Shown here piece by piece: positions 12,303 to 22,957 of a stretch of DNA of 64,000 bases. A program made the position numbers and the translations under genes. The DNA is taken from the NCBI GenBank assembly GCA_033558025.1, contig JAUCEF010000006.1:4712001-4776000 (forward strand). Direction: 5' to 3'. Within the stretch, counting starts at the first letter, position 1; every line of letters begins with the position of its first letter. The notes under the pieces were generated by a model, which was not told the origin of the DNA, made no database searches, and saw only the letters and a program-made list of their open reading frames with translations. This DNA is from Phytophthora sp. 'mugwort' (taxonomy: Eukaryota > Oomycota > Peronosporomycetes > Peronosporales > Peronosporaceae).

Positions 12303-14983
12303 ATGGAGGGCATCTTGTGGACGCGGGAGGGCCGCAGTAAGCTTCTTCGAGGCTGGCACAAGCGATATTTCGTGTTATCAGAGACTGGGACCCTACGTGA
12401 GTATGCGTCTGACGTCACCAAGAAGGAGCTTCTGGCTCGTGCGCGTCGAGCGTCCTCCGGGGCGTCCACCGTGTCGTCCTCCTCGTCGCCTGATCGTAGC
12501 AGCAGCGGGATGATCCTTCGACGAGACGTGGACGTCCGAGGCGCAGCTGTCAAGACGCTGCCATTCCCTCTGGTAGGGAAACATCACGCATTCCAAGTGA
12601 CGCTTGCCCCCAGATCACAGATCGCCGCGGAAAATTTAGATGCATCTCGAGAACCTTCCATTAAGTTGCTGCTAAGTGCTCGAACGGCGGAGGATGTGCG
12701 CCAGTGGATGACTGCGCTGCGCTCAGCAGCGTTGAAGTTGTCCATCCCTCGACGCCCCAGTCCCATGGGATGGAGCGACTTGAGAAGCTCAATGAGCAAC
12801 GATGCGGGCCTGGAGAGCGATTTCTTGGAGGTGAAGACCCCCCAACGAGCCGATATGGCGCGTCTCAGCTCGGCATACGAATGGATACATGGCTCTTGTG
12901 TCAAGACGTCGCAGAATGTGACAGTGGCGGGTGTACACGTACCGAGAGGGTCGCTATTGGTTAGTGCCAATGGCGTCTGGTTGCAGACTTTGACAGCTGT
13001 TGAAGTGAGGAAATTGTTGCTGGAATCCACGGGACCTTTGCCAGTGTCGCTGAGATTTTTGACAAGTCCGGCGAAATGCGGAATTTTACGTGCCAAATTG
13101 TATACGAGTCCGTTAACGCAATTGAAATCACTGGCGAGGTATCGGAAACCTTCGGAATGGAAAGAACAAGTGGTGGATTTATCGGGTGATCTATTAACCT
13201 GCCAGTTGAAGGTAAAGACACCGATGGCCATTGGGAACAGCAGAAATAGTAGTAATAGCAGCAGCAGGACGAAACGTGTACTGGTGCTGAGCAGTGGCAG
13301 CTCCGTCAAGCCTGTGCACGAGCTGGTCTCCGATCGCAAATTCTGTTTCATGGTGACGGTACAAGCCCATTCAATGTTGTTTCAAGCGCGAAGCGAAGCG
13401 GATCGAAGAGTGTGGACAGATGCAATACAACGCGCTATCTCGATAGCGGAAGGATTGGTACCAGGCGGAGCATTAGCACGAGGCTCTTTTGATCTTGATG
13501 TGTTGCAACAACAGAGCTCAATGAATCTGCGACATCTTGAGCAAGCGTTTGAAGGTATGGAGGAAGATGAAGTGGCAATCGATTTTGACAATGGAAGTGA
13601 CGAAGATTTCGACGATGACCTAAGCCCAGTAGACAGTCATCCGTCAGCTGCGGATTGGATAAGTGCAACGCAGTCGGCTGCTTATTTGCCGGAAAAAGAA
13701 CTCACGGAGATGCTGCGGGTTCTACAGTCTAGTGGCCGGTTTATCGAGGCTCTCCAGTTGATGCAGAAAAACACAACCCTACGTGGCAAATATTGGCAGC
13801 AAATTTTCCATTGGGCACTCATTCCGACACACACTGGCGAAGAGAACAAGGAAATTTTCCAGGAGTTAATCCACACGTCGCTTTCTGACGAGTACGCTGG
13901 ATATTTTTTATCTCTGATATTTGCTGATAATTTGCTTACTTTGTTTTATCGTTTCTGATCTGTAGAGACGATTCTCAGGTGCAAAAAGACATTCCACGAA
14001 CTGCAAAGTGGCTCGCTGGATCGGCAGGTGCCCCAAAGCTTGATGATAGCGAGCGTGCTGTTAGATTGGAACGCTTGGAGCACGTTCTGCATGCTTTTCT
14101 ATCGAGTTGCTCTCTCGATGTACGAACCGATGAAGATCCAGTATCACCTTCGTCTGCAGGGTCTTCTCTATCGTCATCAAGTTTTTATATGCAGGGCATG
14201 AATGGGTTGGCATTCATCTTGTTGGAGGTGCTGGAGAGCGACGAAGTGGAAGCATTTCGATTTTTACGTGGTATTATTGCCCGTATTTTGCCACATGTGT
14301 TCGGTATTTGCTGCCAAGGTACAGGGCGCGACCATTTCGATCTTTTCCGATCACTTGCCGAGGTCGGTGATGTCTTACAGGAAGTGGCTCGACTTCATCT
14401 GCCCAGCTTCCATGCTGCACTCGAGCGGGCTGGGCTGCCTGTGTGTTTACTAGCGTACAAATGGTTTCCAACGCTCTTCTCGGATGTGACATTGACGGCT
14501 TCGCACTCCCAACTTCGCTTTGATACATTGCTGTGCTGTTGGGACGTGTGTTTGCTACTAGGACTTGAAGGCATGTTCTGCGTTGCGCTGGCGCTCTGCA
14601 GTGCCGCAGAAGACGACGTACTGGCATTAACTGGATGCGGTGATGCTGCTTGCAGGAGCGCCGAGCAGGTGAGCGCTACGGTGGGACGATCGTTGGCACT
14701 TCTCACACCGGAGGACCTGATTACGAGCGTATGTGAAGTACTCGAACTCTGCAGCCACCCGGTCTTGCTCAAGCTTCGAAACGCACACCGTCGTCGCTTG
14801 AAACTCGGATACTCGAAAGTGGGCAACGGTTTTGCCACCAAGGCATCTCCCGATCGCACTGTGGCGAAGACACCTGATGTTGTGCCACCACCACCAATGA
14901 CAGTGACTGATCTAGATTCTGGCAAGGTATTTAAAATCTCTAACTCTGGAAATATGCTACTGCCCACGAAAGCGCCGCAATAG
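12303..14983 (+). CDS. PH - PDZ-like - PH - TBC domain protein (putative RabGAP)
   Basis: Two exons, 12303-13891 and 13966-14983, with a 74-nt intron (GTACGC ... CTGTAG), give 868 residues. The start is the ATG of MEGILWTREG, the usual beginning of a PH domain; the open frame upstream has no ATG. Residues ~1-145 form PH domain 1 (WHKRYFVLSETG ... WMTALRSAA) with a Ser-rich insert. Residues ~200-260 resemble a PDZ fold (VPRGSLLVSANGVWL). Residues ~280-380 form PH domain 2. The C-terminal half is TBC: the arginine-finger motif survives as VQKDIPRT, created exactly at the exon junction, and the glutamine finger as YMQGMNG (~residue 604). Both are required for GTP hydrolysis, so it should be an active GAP for a Rab at a phosphoinositide membrane. 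The target Rab is unknown. Confidence 0.9.
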
Positions 14984-16127
14984 TTTCAGGTAGCCAACTA
15001 ACATCATGGTTGCATCAACCTTTAATGTTCAGTGAACAATGTTTAGTGAAGAGTAAAATAAATTTTAATCGCAGCAACCCCGAAAGTATCTCGAAGCTAT
15101 CGGTCGAATGTGCATCCATTCAATCTGATCCTCGTTCCTACATCTGCATCTTCGTAAGCAAAAGCTAAGCAATAAACTTTTTGAATAATTTCTATTTTAT
15201 GGCGTGAGGCTGCACGAAATACACCGCCGAGGTATTAAGATCAGTGGCCCAAACTCGGATACATAGAGATTACAGGAGAGTGGATTAAGGCTCGAGACCT
15301 CGACGAACGAACTCATGATGAAGCTGTTCATTGTGCTACGACGGACTTCCCCACAAAAGGACTCATATCTACCGCAAATTTGCCATATTTGTTGTCGGTG
15401 ATACGTAGTGCGACAAGTGCTGAATAAGAAACCGGTAACAGTGTGACGGCGCTGTACGGGCTGTAGCCCAACGATAACCAAACTTTTAACTGAGCATAAC
15501 CGACGAAAAATCTAACAATTTTTCTTCATCATTCTGCTGCTGCAGACACAAAAAAAAAAAAACATTATGTATCCATCGGCTACAGATCAATTATCAAATA
15601 ACTCTGGCACATATTTAAACGTATTTTGTCTACATCATGCAGAAATTCAATATTGGCGACCTCGAACCACATAAGAACTGCTACATGTAGTGCCTGCCGT
15701 AAATCTGCTGCTAGTGCCATATCAATCTGATTTTAAAATATTCTTCGAAGTACTAATGTACATGTATCCGTTATAAATTCTATCGTTGCTGTATCAGCAA
15801 AACACAACAACAAAAAAAGCACTGCCAGTTGGTTAATTGCTCAAATTTATTGACAATATCTGACGGTATTCCAAAAGTCATGCATACTCCTCTGCTTGAC
15901 TTTAGTGATATATCACCGCTCTTGTTTTGGTGAATCACAATGCTGTAGACTCCGAACTCGGTAATCTTCTGCTTAAGCTTATTTTTGGTAAAGTATCCTA
16001 TACGTAGTTACTCCAGTTTGTCGTAGCAACCAGCGTGACCAGACCCGCTCCCAGAAACAGAAGACAAGGGCAAACATGCCAGAAATCAACCTTGTCAAAA
16101 CGCTAAGTTCATTTTCAGAGTTTTTGC
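14984..16127. other. Intergenic, no gene seen
   Basis: AT-rich sequence between the TBC gene and the effector candidate. AATAAA occurs at 15057 and 15171 and may serve 3'-end formation of the TBC gene. An A-run lies near 15550. The open frames here start on non-ATG codons and show no domain or coding character. Confidence 0.6.
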
Positions 16128-16583
16128 TTATGAACGATTGTACCCCTCGGCTTGTTTCGCAGAGAGTTGCGTGGGGTTCTTGCCCTCAACAGAGGCAATA
16201 CTTCGGAGATCAGGATCCTTTTCCACCAGTTTCTTCATTGTGCTGACATTGGTCTTCGATCTTGTGAAGGTCTTCATTTTAGTCAAATCAAGATTCTTTC
16301 CCGATCGAATCTTCAGTTGAGTAAGATTAAAGTTCTGTCCGGCAGGGATTTTCAGTTTGCTTTCTTTTTCAAAACAGTTTCCAGCTTGGAAAAACTCGGG
16401 AACTTGTCGTTCTTCATCCCTTGCGCCACTACTCGAGTCCGCTGCTCCCTTAAGACGGCGACTCGTGCTTTCATCCGAGTGTTTCTTGAAGTTTAGAAAA
16501 ATGTGACTTTGAACATTATCATTGGCGCGGGTGAATACGTTGAAACTCACCATGATGATAGCCATGACAAGTAGATGACGCAT
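16128..16583 (-). CDS. Candidate RxLR-dEER-type secreted effector
   Basis: The 151-residue intronless frame starts with MRHLLVMAIIMVSFNVFTRA, a convincing signal peptide cleaved around residue 20-21. At residues 42-45 it has RRLK, a variant of the RxLR host-translocation motif with Lys for the last Arg, and ten residues later a perfect DEER at 56-59. This order and spacing are those of Phytophthora RxLR-dEER effectors. The C-terminal part carries two imperfect tandem units (AGQNFNLTQLKI and SGKNLDLTKMKT, ~80-105) and no WY-fold signature I can recognise. It has a single Cys. The variant motif, short length and missing WY domain leave room for a decaying paralog. Host target unknown; function is inferred from motif order only. 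Confidence 0.55.
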   Translation of the reverse strand: MRHLLVMAIIMVSFNVFTRANDNVQSHIFLNFKKHSDESTSRRLKGAADSSSGARDEERQVPEFFQAGNCFEKESKLKIPAGQNFNLTQLKIRSGKNLDLTKMKTFTRSKTNVSTMKKLVEKDPDLRSIASVEGKNPTQLSAKQAEGYNRS

Positions 16584-17541
16584 ATTGATGTGTCTCGGCG
16601 AAGTAGTTGAGATGCAGGTTTCTGGTGCTCCAAAGTCTATTAGGAAATGAATGATTTAATACGCGGACAATTCTTGCAGACTAAGGTACAGTTTTCGAGA
16701 TAGGAAGTTATCAGACCTCTATGGATGGCAGACGCAACACGAAATTGTGGGAGCAGTAGACGATGCTGAGTTGGCAATGCCAACACAAGACATTGAGTCA
16801 TATACAAATCCACGATATCGCGAAGTTGAGCTGTTTGAAGCGACAGTACGGTAACGATAATGAGGATGACCCTTTTCCTCCATCATTTCGGAAGTCATTG
16901 GTACAGTAACAGGAGTCTATGCAAAAGTACATGCTTGAGGGTAGGAAGCCTCCTAATTTTCTAATATTGACTCTACTATGTAATGACCAGTCCCTACACT
17001 ATTGTTATTTAAAAACCCGCATAACGCTGCTGTTAATCACCAAGCGAACAATGCTGTAAATTGCAGATCTGGTATACAGATGTGTTTTATGTTTCGTGCA
17101 CGTTATGTATATTAGCTTTTTTTCTGTTTGTGCGTTACGCAATTCAGCATAATTAAGAAAAAATATAGTCGGTTGTGATTGTACAGCATTGTGATACCAC
17201 TTTCAGCGCACACTTCATACAACTGCATAGTTCTACGTAGTATCATATATATATGATCAAATAACGGCATTCTCTTTACAGGGATACATTTTATGGACAA
17301 GAGATAAATGGATTTCAAAACTTATACAAGCACAGCTTTCGGTAATTTCTTAAGTTTGCTTATCTTTTGCGCGAGCAAATTCTGTTGTTTTTGCTAGAAG
17401 ATCTCATCAATGCGAGTTCTGAAACCCCCTACTTATTGATAAGTCTAAAGCATCGAGAAGAACACGTCCATGCTAGAGATGAAATGAAGAGTTTTCTTTT
17501 TTTTTTGTTCCTGCATCATCTCTCTCGCTGTCAGCTGAAGC
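16584..17541. other. Intergenic, no gene seen
   Basis: AT-rich sequence upstream of the effector candidate and downstream of the parvulin gene. It includes a short palindromic TA run near 17243 and a T-run at 17497-17506 next to the parvulin 3' end. The minus-strand frame at 17112-17318 is Ile/Leu-rich translated AT sequence and is not convincing. Confidence 0.55.
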
Positions 17542-18339
17542 TTACTTAGACTTCTTGTCTCCTAGACGCTCAGTGCAGAGCAGCACATGCCATCCAAACT
17601 GGGTCTGCACCTTCGCAAGCTTGCCCACCTGCTCCTCAAAGACCACCTTATCGAACTGCGGTACCATCTCGCCACGTCCAAACATGCCCAGGTCTCCGCC
17701 TTTCTTACCCGAGGGACACGTGCTATGCTCTCCAGCCAACTCCGACAGTTTCGCCTTCTTGTCGTCTGCGGCGTCAATTTCCTTAAACAATTTATCAGCT
17801 TCGGCCTCGGACTTGACCAGAATGTGATAGGCACGGGCACGAGGTCCGCTCTTGCCTCCACGAGCACCATAAGCCATGATGCCGATGAGGATAATGGGCC
17901 CCAAGAAGGGCATGACCTTCAGTAGCATATCCTTGAGGCCACGGAACTGGTCCGGCTCCTCGGTGCCGTCCAGACGACGGCTGATGAGCACAAGGTGCCA
18001 GCCGAACTGGGTCTTGACCTTGTGCACCACGCCGACTTCGCCCTCGAAGGCCACCTTGTCAAACTCTGGCACCATCTGGCCGCGGCTAAACGTACCCAGG
18101 TCGCCGCCCTTACGGCTCGAAGGGCATTTGCTGTGCTCCTTGGCGAGCTGCGCAAACTTAAGAAAGAGGTTGGAGGCCTCGACCAGCTGCGCGTTCAGTT
18201 CATCAGCCTCAGCCTCCGTGTCCACGAGGATATGGCTCGCGTGCGCCTTGGTGGCGACAGGGACGGCATCTTGACCCGTGGCAGAGGCAACGCAGCACAG
18301 CAGCAACGTCGCTAGAAACACCAGAACTTTGCGCGCCAT
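17542..18339 (-). CDS. Double-parvulin peptidyl-prolyl cis-trans isomerase with internal membrane segment
   Basis: 265 residues, no intron. The start is the ATG at 18339 (MARKVLVFLATLLL); the open frame upstream has no ATG. Residues 1-22 are a signal peptide. Parvulin (PpiC-type) domain 1 spans ~32-121 with H35, C72 (KCPSSRKGGDLG) and H115 (FGWHL). A hydrophobic segment follows at ~139-159. Parvulin domain 2 spans ~168-257 with H172, C208 and H251. Both domains keep the His-Cys-His active-site pattern, so both could isomerise Xaa-Pro bonds. With a cleaved signal peptide and the internal helix, domain 1 would face the ER lumen or outside and domain 2 the cytosol. A second, single-domain paralog lies 4.6 kb to the right. 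The C-terminus is basic (DKKSK) but not a clean KDEL signal. Confidence 0.92.
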   Translation of the reverse strand: MARKVLVFLATLLLCCVASATGQDAVPVATKAHASHILVDTEAEADELNAQLVEASNLFLKFAQLAKEHSKCPSSRKGGDLGTFSRGQMVPEFDKVAFEGEVGVVHKVKTQFGWHLVLISRRLDGTEEPDQFRGLKDMLLKVMPFLGPIILIGIMAYGARGGKSGPRARAYHILVKSEAEADKLFKEIDAADDKKAKLSELAGEHSTCPSGKKGGDLGMFGRGEMVPQFDKVVFEEQVGKLAKVQTQFGWHVLLCTERLGDKKSK

Positions 18340-19032
18340 CGCTGCAGTCAACTACTGTATATTGGTGCGTTGATTCGGCTGACTTCCCCCTCGGCGAAGA
18401 GATTGGATAGGTGATTGGATGATATTGACCCCTCTACCAAATCAGTAGAGAAACTGTTTTACCTGCCTTAATTAGTTAGTCCGGTGTATAAGCGTGGGAT
18501 CAAGTCTTAGAGACACCTAGTGGATTTCACTTCAACACCTATACTGTACGAGTTCGAGATTCGGAGCTGCCTGCAAAAACCCTGCCAGCCATGATCTCGT
18601 GGCTTTCCTCCTCCATGAACTGGCAATAATTGCCGTTGGCGCCTTTAATGAATCGTGAACTAGACGTCGCAAAAGAGAAGTGTTTTGTTGGTACCATAAC
18701 CCTGTGATGCTTCGTTATCACAGGTTTCAGACAGACTCCGCACACAAACAAAACGGTTTGATAATAATGGCAAAAAGTGTTCTCAGAACAGAATCAAATA
18801 CTGCCAAGTCTGATTAGCTGTCGAGGCGATTCTGGGACGAAGGTGCCCGTTGCGTGACGTTTACTAAGTATCCAACATGAAGCCTACTAACCGTCAAGCG
18901 TTTTTTTTTTTTTTCTGATCTTGTCTCGATTGTAAGTATTAATATAGACTCCACCAATTCGACCCAAGTTTCAACCCTCTGCTCACATCCTAACATTTAT
19001 TTTCGGGTGGCTTTTACCTCACGAAGTGCACG
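18340..19032. other. Divergent intergenic region, parvulin and membrane-protein genes
   Basis: 693 bases between two divergent start codons, presumably holding both promoters. It contains a 15-base T-run (18901-18915). The small frames on the minus strand lack ATG starts. I see no clear core-promoter element. Confidence 0.5.
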
Positions 19033-21276
19033 ATGAATGCGAAGATGAATGCGAAGATAACGGGGGCTTGGGCCGCCCAATATCATGCCGAGAAGCAGCG
19101 CCATGACAGTGCTCGCAATTGGAGATCTCTGGCTCATCCGTCCGTGATACAAGCGGTGCTGGCTGTGAGCGGGCGATGCCTGATTGCTCCACTATTGCTG
19201 ATCGTGCTGTGTGGTATCACGGGCTATATCAACACCGCCACCTTCTTTATCGAGGCCAAGGATAGCTACTTCGCCTACAGTCAACTTGATCCTGTGATGC
19301 ATGGTGGATGCACCGGGTGTATTTGCTCGTGTCGAAAGGTACTTATCCAGCTGAGTGCGTTTGGAAGCGATGCGATTTTAAGCAAACCAGCGTACGAAGA
19401 CATGCAAGCCATCGCGTCTCAAGCCATGGCTACTGGAGACTTTAGCAGATTGACTCCTGCTGCTCTCGCTCTTGCGGACGATCTTGACGCGAATGGAGCG
19501 GTGTGTTCCACTGGAGTGAATGACTGGGGAACGCCTAATGTTGTGCTTGCTAGCGGACCGGATGGGGTGTTAAGTGTTATCAACACTCTGGGACTTTCGC
19601 TTCCTCCTCAAATGAGACGCGAGCTTGAAGTGGCAGTCGAGCGGAAGAATGAGTGTGTTTCACGATGGAATATTGGCGTCCTGTTGCGACTACACAAGTT
19701 CCAAACAGTAAAAGGTAGCCCAGACTACGCGTCTGTTCCTGTAGCTGACGTCAACACTTTTCCACACTATACGGATTGCCGACCGGATATCCAAAATGAA
19801 GGAATTATTGGTGAAAAGTTAGTGTTTGCCACGGATGGAGAAGACCTATTGGCTGTAGTTCCAGATATACTGAAACTCTTTCCCTACGAATTCAGCGATA
19901 GCAGCCTCCCAGCCATTTCTCGTTACATCAATACGAAACCAACGATTTATGGTCATACCACAGTGACCCAACCACTTTTTCGGTCATACTACGCTGGATG
20001 CCGCGTCCGTGTCGTCAATACCACCGGTGTTTACGTAGAGGATACTTGTACACTCTTGGATCACTGGGAATCGTACGGTTTGATGCTGCAAGCGCCCGAT
20101 GATCTACCAGTTTGTTCGACTGGTGACGTGTGTGTACGCAACCAATACAACTCGGAATGGGAATACACGAACGACTTGCGTGAAACAGACCACACTCGAC
20201 TGGACCAGATTATCAGTGTGTTTCGAAGTCGATATGCTGATACGGTGGAACTTAGCGTCCTGCCTTGTGTTATCGTGTCCCAAATTTTACTCATGGGGAT
20301 CATCAGTTTCTACCAAGTAATGTCACACAAGCGCTCGGTGGTTCTCGCGCAGATCTGGGCGTATCGCTGTCAAAACGGCCGCATGCAGCCTTTCTACCTT
20401 GCACAAGTGACTTATCACCTCGCGTTCAACTCGAATATGTACTATCTGGGACTCTCTACTGGAACTTTGTCACCTGCATCGATCCTGAATTTGTCATTAT
20501 GCTTTTTCGCCTTCGCATATTCTACCGTCAATCTAATCAAGGCTCGCAGTGGTGAGCAGGTCCTTGACAGAGATTTCCGTCTCCCATGGGAAGTAATTCT
20601 GCTTATCGCTATCGTATGCTTTGGTGCGGCGATTACTTCCTACCGAACCACATCGCTCGCGTTTATCGGCGACAAGAATGGGCAATTGTTACGTCGAACA
20701 TCGACGCTTGGTGCCAAATATTGTGGACTCCAAGATTCATGCTATGTGTTCACGTACAATTTGGTATTCGTTGTACTTGGCGCTTCACTCGTGCTTGGAT
20801 TAGTTGCGGCCATTATCACATTCCTGCTCAAACTATACAAAAAGAGAAATCCTGGTGGCAAGATGTATCACTACCGAGTCAGCAATGCTGGGTTAGTGAC
20901 AGCGAGTGGACAGTTAGCGAAGCAGCGGCTCACGTCGTTTGAGGAAAATTGTCTTGGTGTTCCATTCACAAGACTCTTCAACGACTGCGACGATTTCGCG
21001 TACACCATGTACATGGGCAAACGCTGCACTACAGTGGAAGCTTTGTTGCTTACCGGGTACTTGTTCTATGGTCAGCACGTGTACCAGGCGAGCTCAGTTG
21101 TGCTGCTTCTCGTCGCTAGGTTTTTGCCGAGAAAAGTGATCCGCACTTTTAATCAGCTTTTCATGCGCTGGCACATCGACCCGGACTATGGCACTTTGTC
21201 CTATCCAATGTCGTGCACGTGGTATCGTGCTAGTGCTGAGAACTATAAGCTTTCGGAAGCGACACCTCTAGCATAA
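19033..21276 (+). CDS. Multipass membrane protein of unknown function
   Basis: 747 residues in one exon from the ATG at 19033. An N-terminal hydrophobic helix (about residues 48-72) is followed by a long (~330-residue) loop that begins with a Cys cluster (GGCTGCICSCRKV) and carries further cysteines. After that come five or six hydrophobic segments between about residues 400 and 610 (for example VILLIAIVCFGAAITSY and VFVVLGASLVLGLVAAIITF) and one more near 690. The loop is probably extracytoplasmic and disulfide-bonded, as in many oomycete-specific membrane proteins. I cannot assign a transporter or receptor family. The frame is long, starts with ATG and has non-repetitive composition, so it is very likely a real gene. 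Confidence 0.82.
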   Translation: MNAKMNAKITGAWAAQYHAEKQRHDSARNWRSLAHPSVIQAVLAVSGRCLIAPLLLIVLCGITGYINTATFFIEAKDSYFAYSQLDPVMHGGCTGCICSCRKVLIQLSAFGSDAILSKPAYEDMQAIASQAMATGDFSRLTPAALALADDLDANGAVCSTGVNDWGTPNVVLASGPDGVLSVINTLGLSLPPQMRRELEVAVERKNECVSRWNIGVLLRLHKFQTVKGSPDYASVPVADVNTFPHYTDCRPDIQNEGIIGEKLVFATDGEDLLAVVPDILKLFPYEFSDSSLPAISRYINTKPTIYGHTTVTQPLFRSYYAGCRVRVVNTTGVYVEDTCTLLDHWESYGLMLQAPDDLPVCSTGDVCVRNQYNSEWEYTNDLRETDHTRLDQIISVFRSRYADTVELSVLPCVIVSQILLMGIISFYQVMSHKRSVVLAQIWAYRCQNGRMQPFYLAQVTYHLAFNSNMYYLGLSTGTLSPASILNLSLCFFAFAYSTVNLIKARSGEQVLDRDFRLPWEVILLIAIVCFGAAITSYRTTSLAFIGDKNGQLLRRTSTLGAKYCGLQDSCYVFTYNLVFVVLGASLVLGLVAAIITFLLKLYKKRNPGGKMYHYRVSNAGLVTASGQLAKQRLTSFEENCLGVPFTRLFNDCDDFAYTMYMGKRCTTVEALLLTGYLFYGQHVYQASSVVLLLVARFLPRKVIRTFNQLFMRWHIDPDYGTLSYPMSCTWYRASAENYKLSEATPLA

Positions 21277-21589
21277 CTTCGCAGCATTCGAGATCCTGCG
21301 AGCCACACTTTCACTTTAGTGTCAGCTATGCCAAATATAACATTAATGACGCTGTGAAAGTGAAATCAGGGAATTTTAATCTATTATGAAGATTTCTTCT
21401 TCACAATGCACCCTCGAACTCGTCAAATATGCTGCGTAGGAGCGCCAAGTCCAACTTAATGTCGTCTTCTTTGTGTCCAAACAGAGCCTTTGGTATGGGA
21501 ACACTGTGATAAAAGGTCTGCACTGAAATGCTGATCGATCCTGGCTTCGGTGTTGTCAGTCTATAATGTCTTCATAAAAGGTGTTGTCA

Positions 21590-22286
21590 TCAATGCGTTG
21601 AAACACCAAAATGCATCGTTCGTTTCGGAAGATGTTGATCCCAATGGCGACTTGAACAGTTGTTGATCATGTAGTTCCGCAGCTTATTCCCCGCTAGGTG
21701 TAACGTCGATTCGGTGTATGCCGCATGCACAACTAGAGCAGGAAGTCCCCACGAGAAGGCAATCCGAGGCTCCAATGCGGCATCAGCGCGCTGGAGGTGG
21801 TTTCCAACACGAAGTGTGGGAGAGAATAACGTTAACCATATTCTCTGTCAGCTTTTCATCGCCTCCAATTCGAATAACTTCTCTTCGAATCGCGGTGATT
21901 ACTACTCCGACTACAAGAGTATGCACCCTAGTCGGAAAATAATTCAGCACTACACGACCAGTTTCAGCATTCAATGCTTCGTAATCCCAGAAACGGAGTT
22001 CTTTATCATCCTCGTGACTCTCGATCCGAAAGTCACAATACGAGATATCTTCGAACAGCACCACTGAACGGCAGGCTTCCTCGTCGTCACCTTGTTCGTC
22101 TGCTTCGTCGCGCAGATAAAGATCTTCTCGCACGCTGTCCAAGGCCTTATCCGAAATTATCTCGTTTATATTGGTGATCGGGCATATAGAAACTGAGATT
22201 GCATGCCTTATACCAATGCAATCGTGGTGGTTGGATGAAAAGTGCAAGTAGGATCGGATTGCTGTATGTGTTGATACAATTGCCAT
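21590..22286 (-). pseudogene. Unknown small gene, apparently frame-broken
   Basis: From an ATG at 22286 the minus strand encodes 167 residues of balanced, coding-like composition (acidic stretch RDEADEQGDDEE, then FRIESHEDDKELRFWDYEAL), stopping at 21783. Immediately downstream a different frame (21775 to 21590) continues with 61 coding-like residues but without an ATG. The simplest reading is one gene with a frameshift near 21780, or an intron I cannot define. I recognise no domain. It could also be two chance frames. Confidence 0.35.
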
Positions 22287-22957
22287 TGCGCATGAGATTT
22301 TGCTAGTTCTAAATAATTCTCACCCGTTGTATCACAAAACCGTAAGCTAATCGTGATCCCGAACGTCTAAATAACTTCAATACGCAAGAATAGATGCGGA
22401 GACTAATGTAGTGGTGAAGCCTGTATCAGTCTGGGTTAATATCCGGCTAAGCATGCACTTGCAAATTTTCTGAACCCGAAAGTGTTACTGCGAAAATTAA
22501 TACAGTTAAATAAATGCAATTGTAATACGAGAAAACAGCAACCACCCGAATTCAATCCATACTTACTAAAGTACTTAAATTTTCACTTCTTCATACGGAA
22601 AAACCCATCGAGACATGTTAATGTACTATATCGAAGTAGTACTTATCATTTGAACACTTCAAGCGCTGCACTAACACCCTCCATCTGTCTATCAAATTTA
22701 CATGTATACAGGTTGGGCTATAGAAGACCAAATTAAACTTGCTTAACTTGTTCTTCCACAAATATGATCTTGAACTTGCCCTGAGGCACTGAAAAATTGC
22801 TCCTGTCGAAACCAAAGCAAGAAGAAAATTAATGAAATGACAACCAGTTTCGTAATTTTCTTCTTCATCGTTTTCAATTCGTTTCTCGTATTCGGGTTTT
22901 AGCAGCACAAACTTGGAGGCTAAACCAGTCCCCAGCCTTCAAAACGCGAGTGCCTCC
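22287..22957. other. Intergenic, 3' of the second parvulin gene
   Basis: AT-rich. A minus-strand frame (22618-22908) begins on GTG and reads KPEYEKRIENDEEENYETG. That short stretch looks coding, but no start or partner exon is clear. It could be an alternative 3' exon of the parvulin gene or a relic; I do not call it a gene. Confidence 0.4.

Noticed and set aside
12584..13351. 255-residue minus-strand frame inside the TBC gene
   Set aside because: Antisense to the PH and PDZ-like exons, with no domain of its own.
15197..15481. 94-residue minus-strand frame between TBC and effector genes
   Set aside because: Begins on TTG, no motif, no signal peptide.
18539..18751. 70-residue frame with a Cys-x-x-Cys start in the divergent promoter
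   Set aside because: No ATG start, and it sits where both neighbouring promoters must be.
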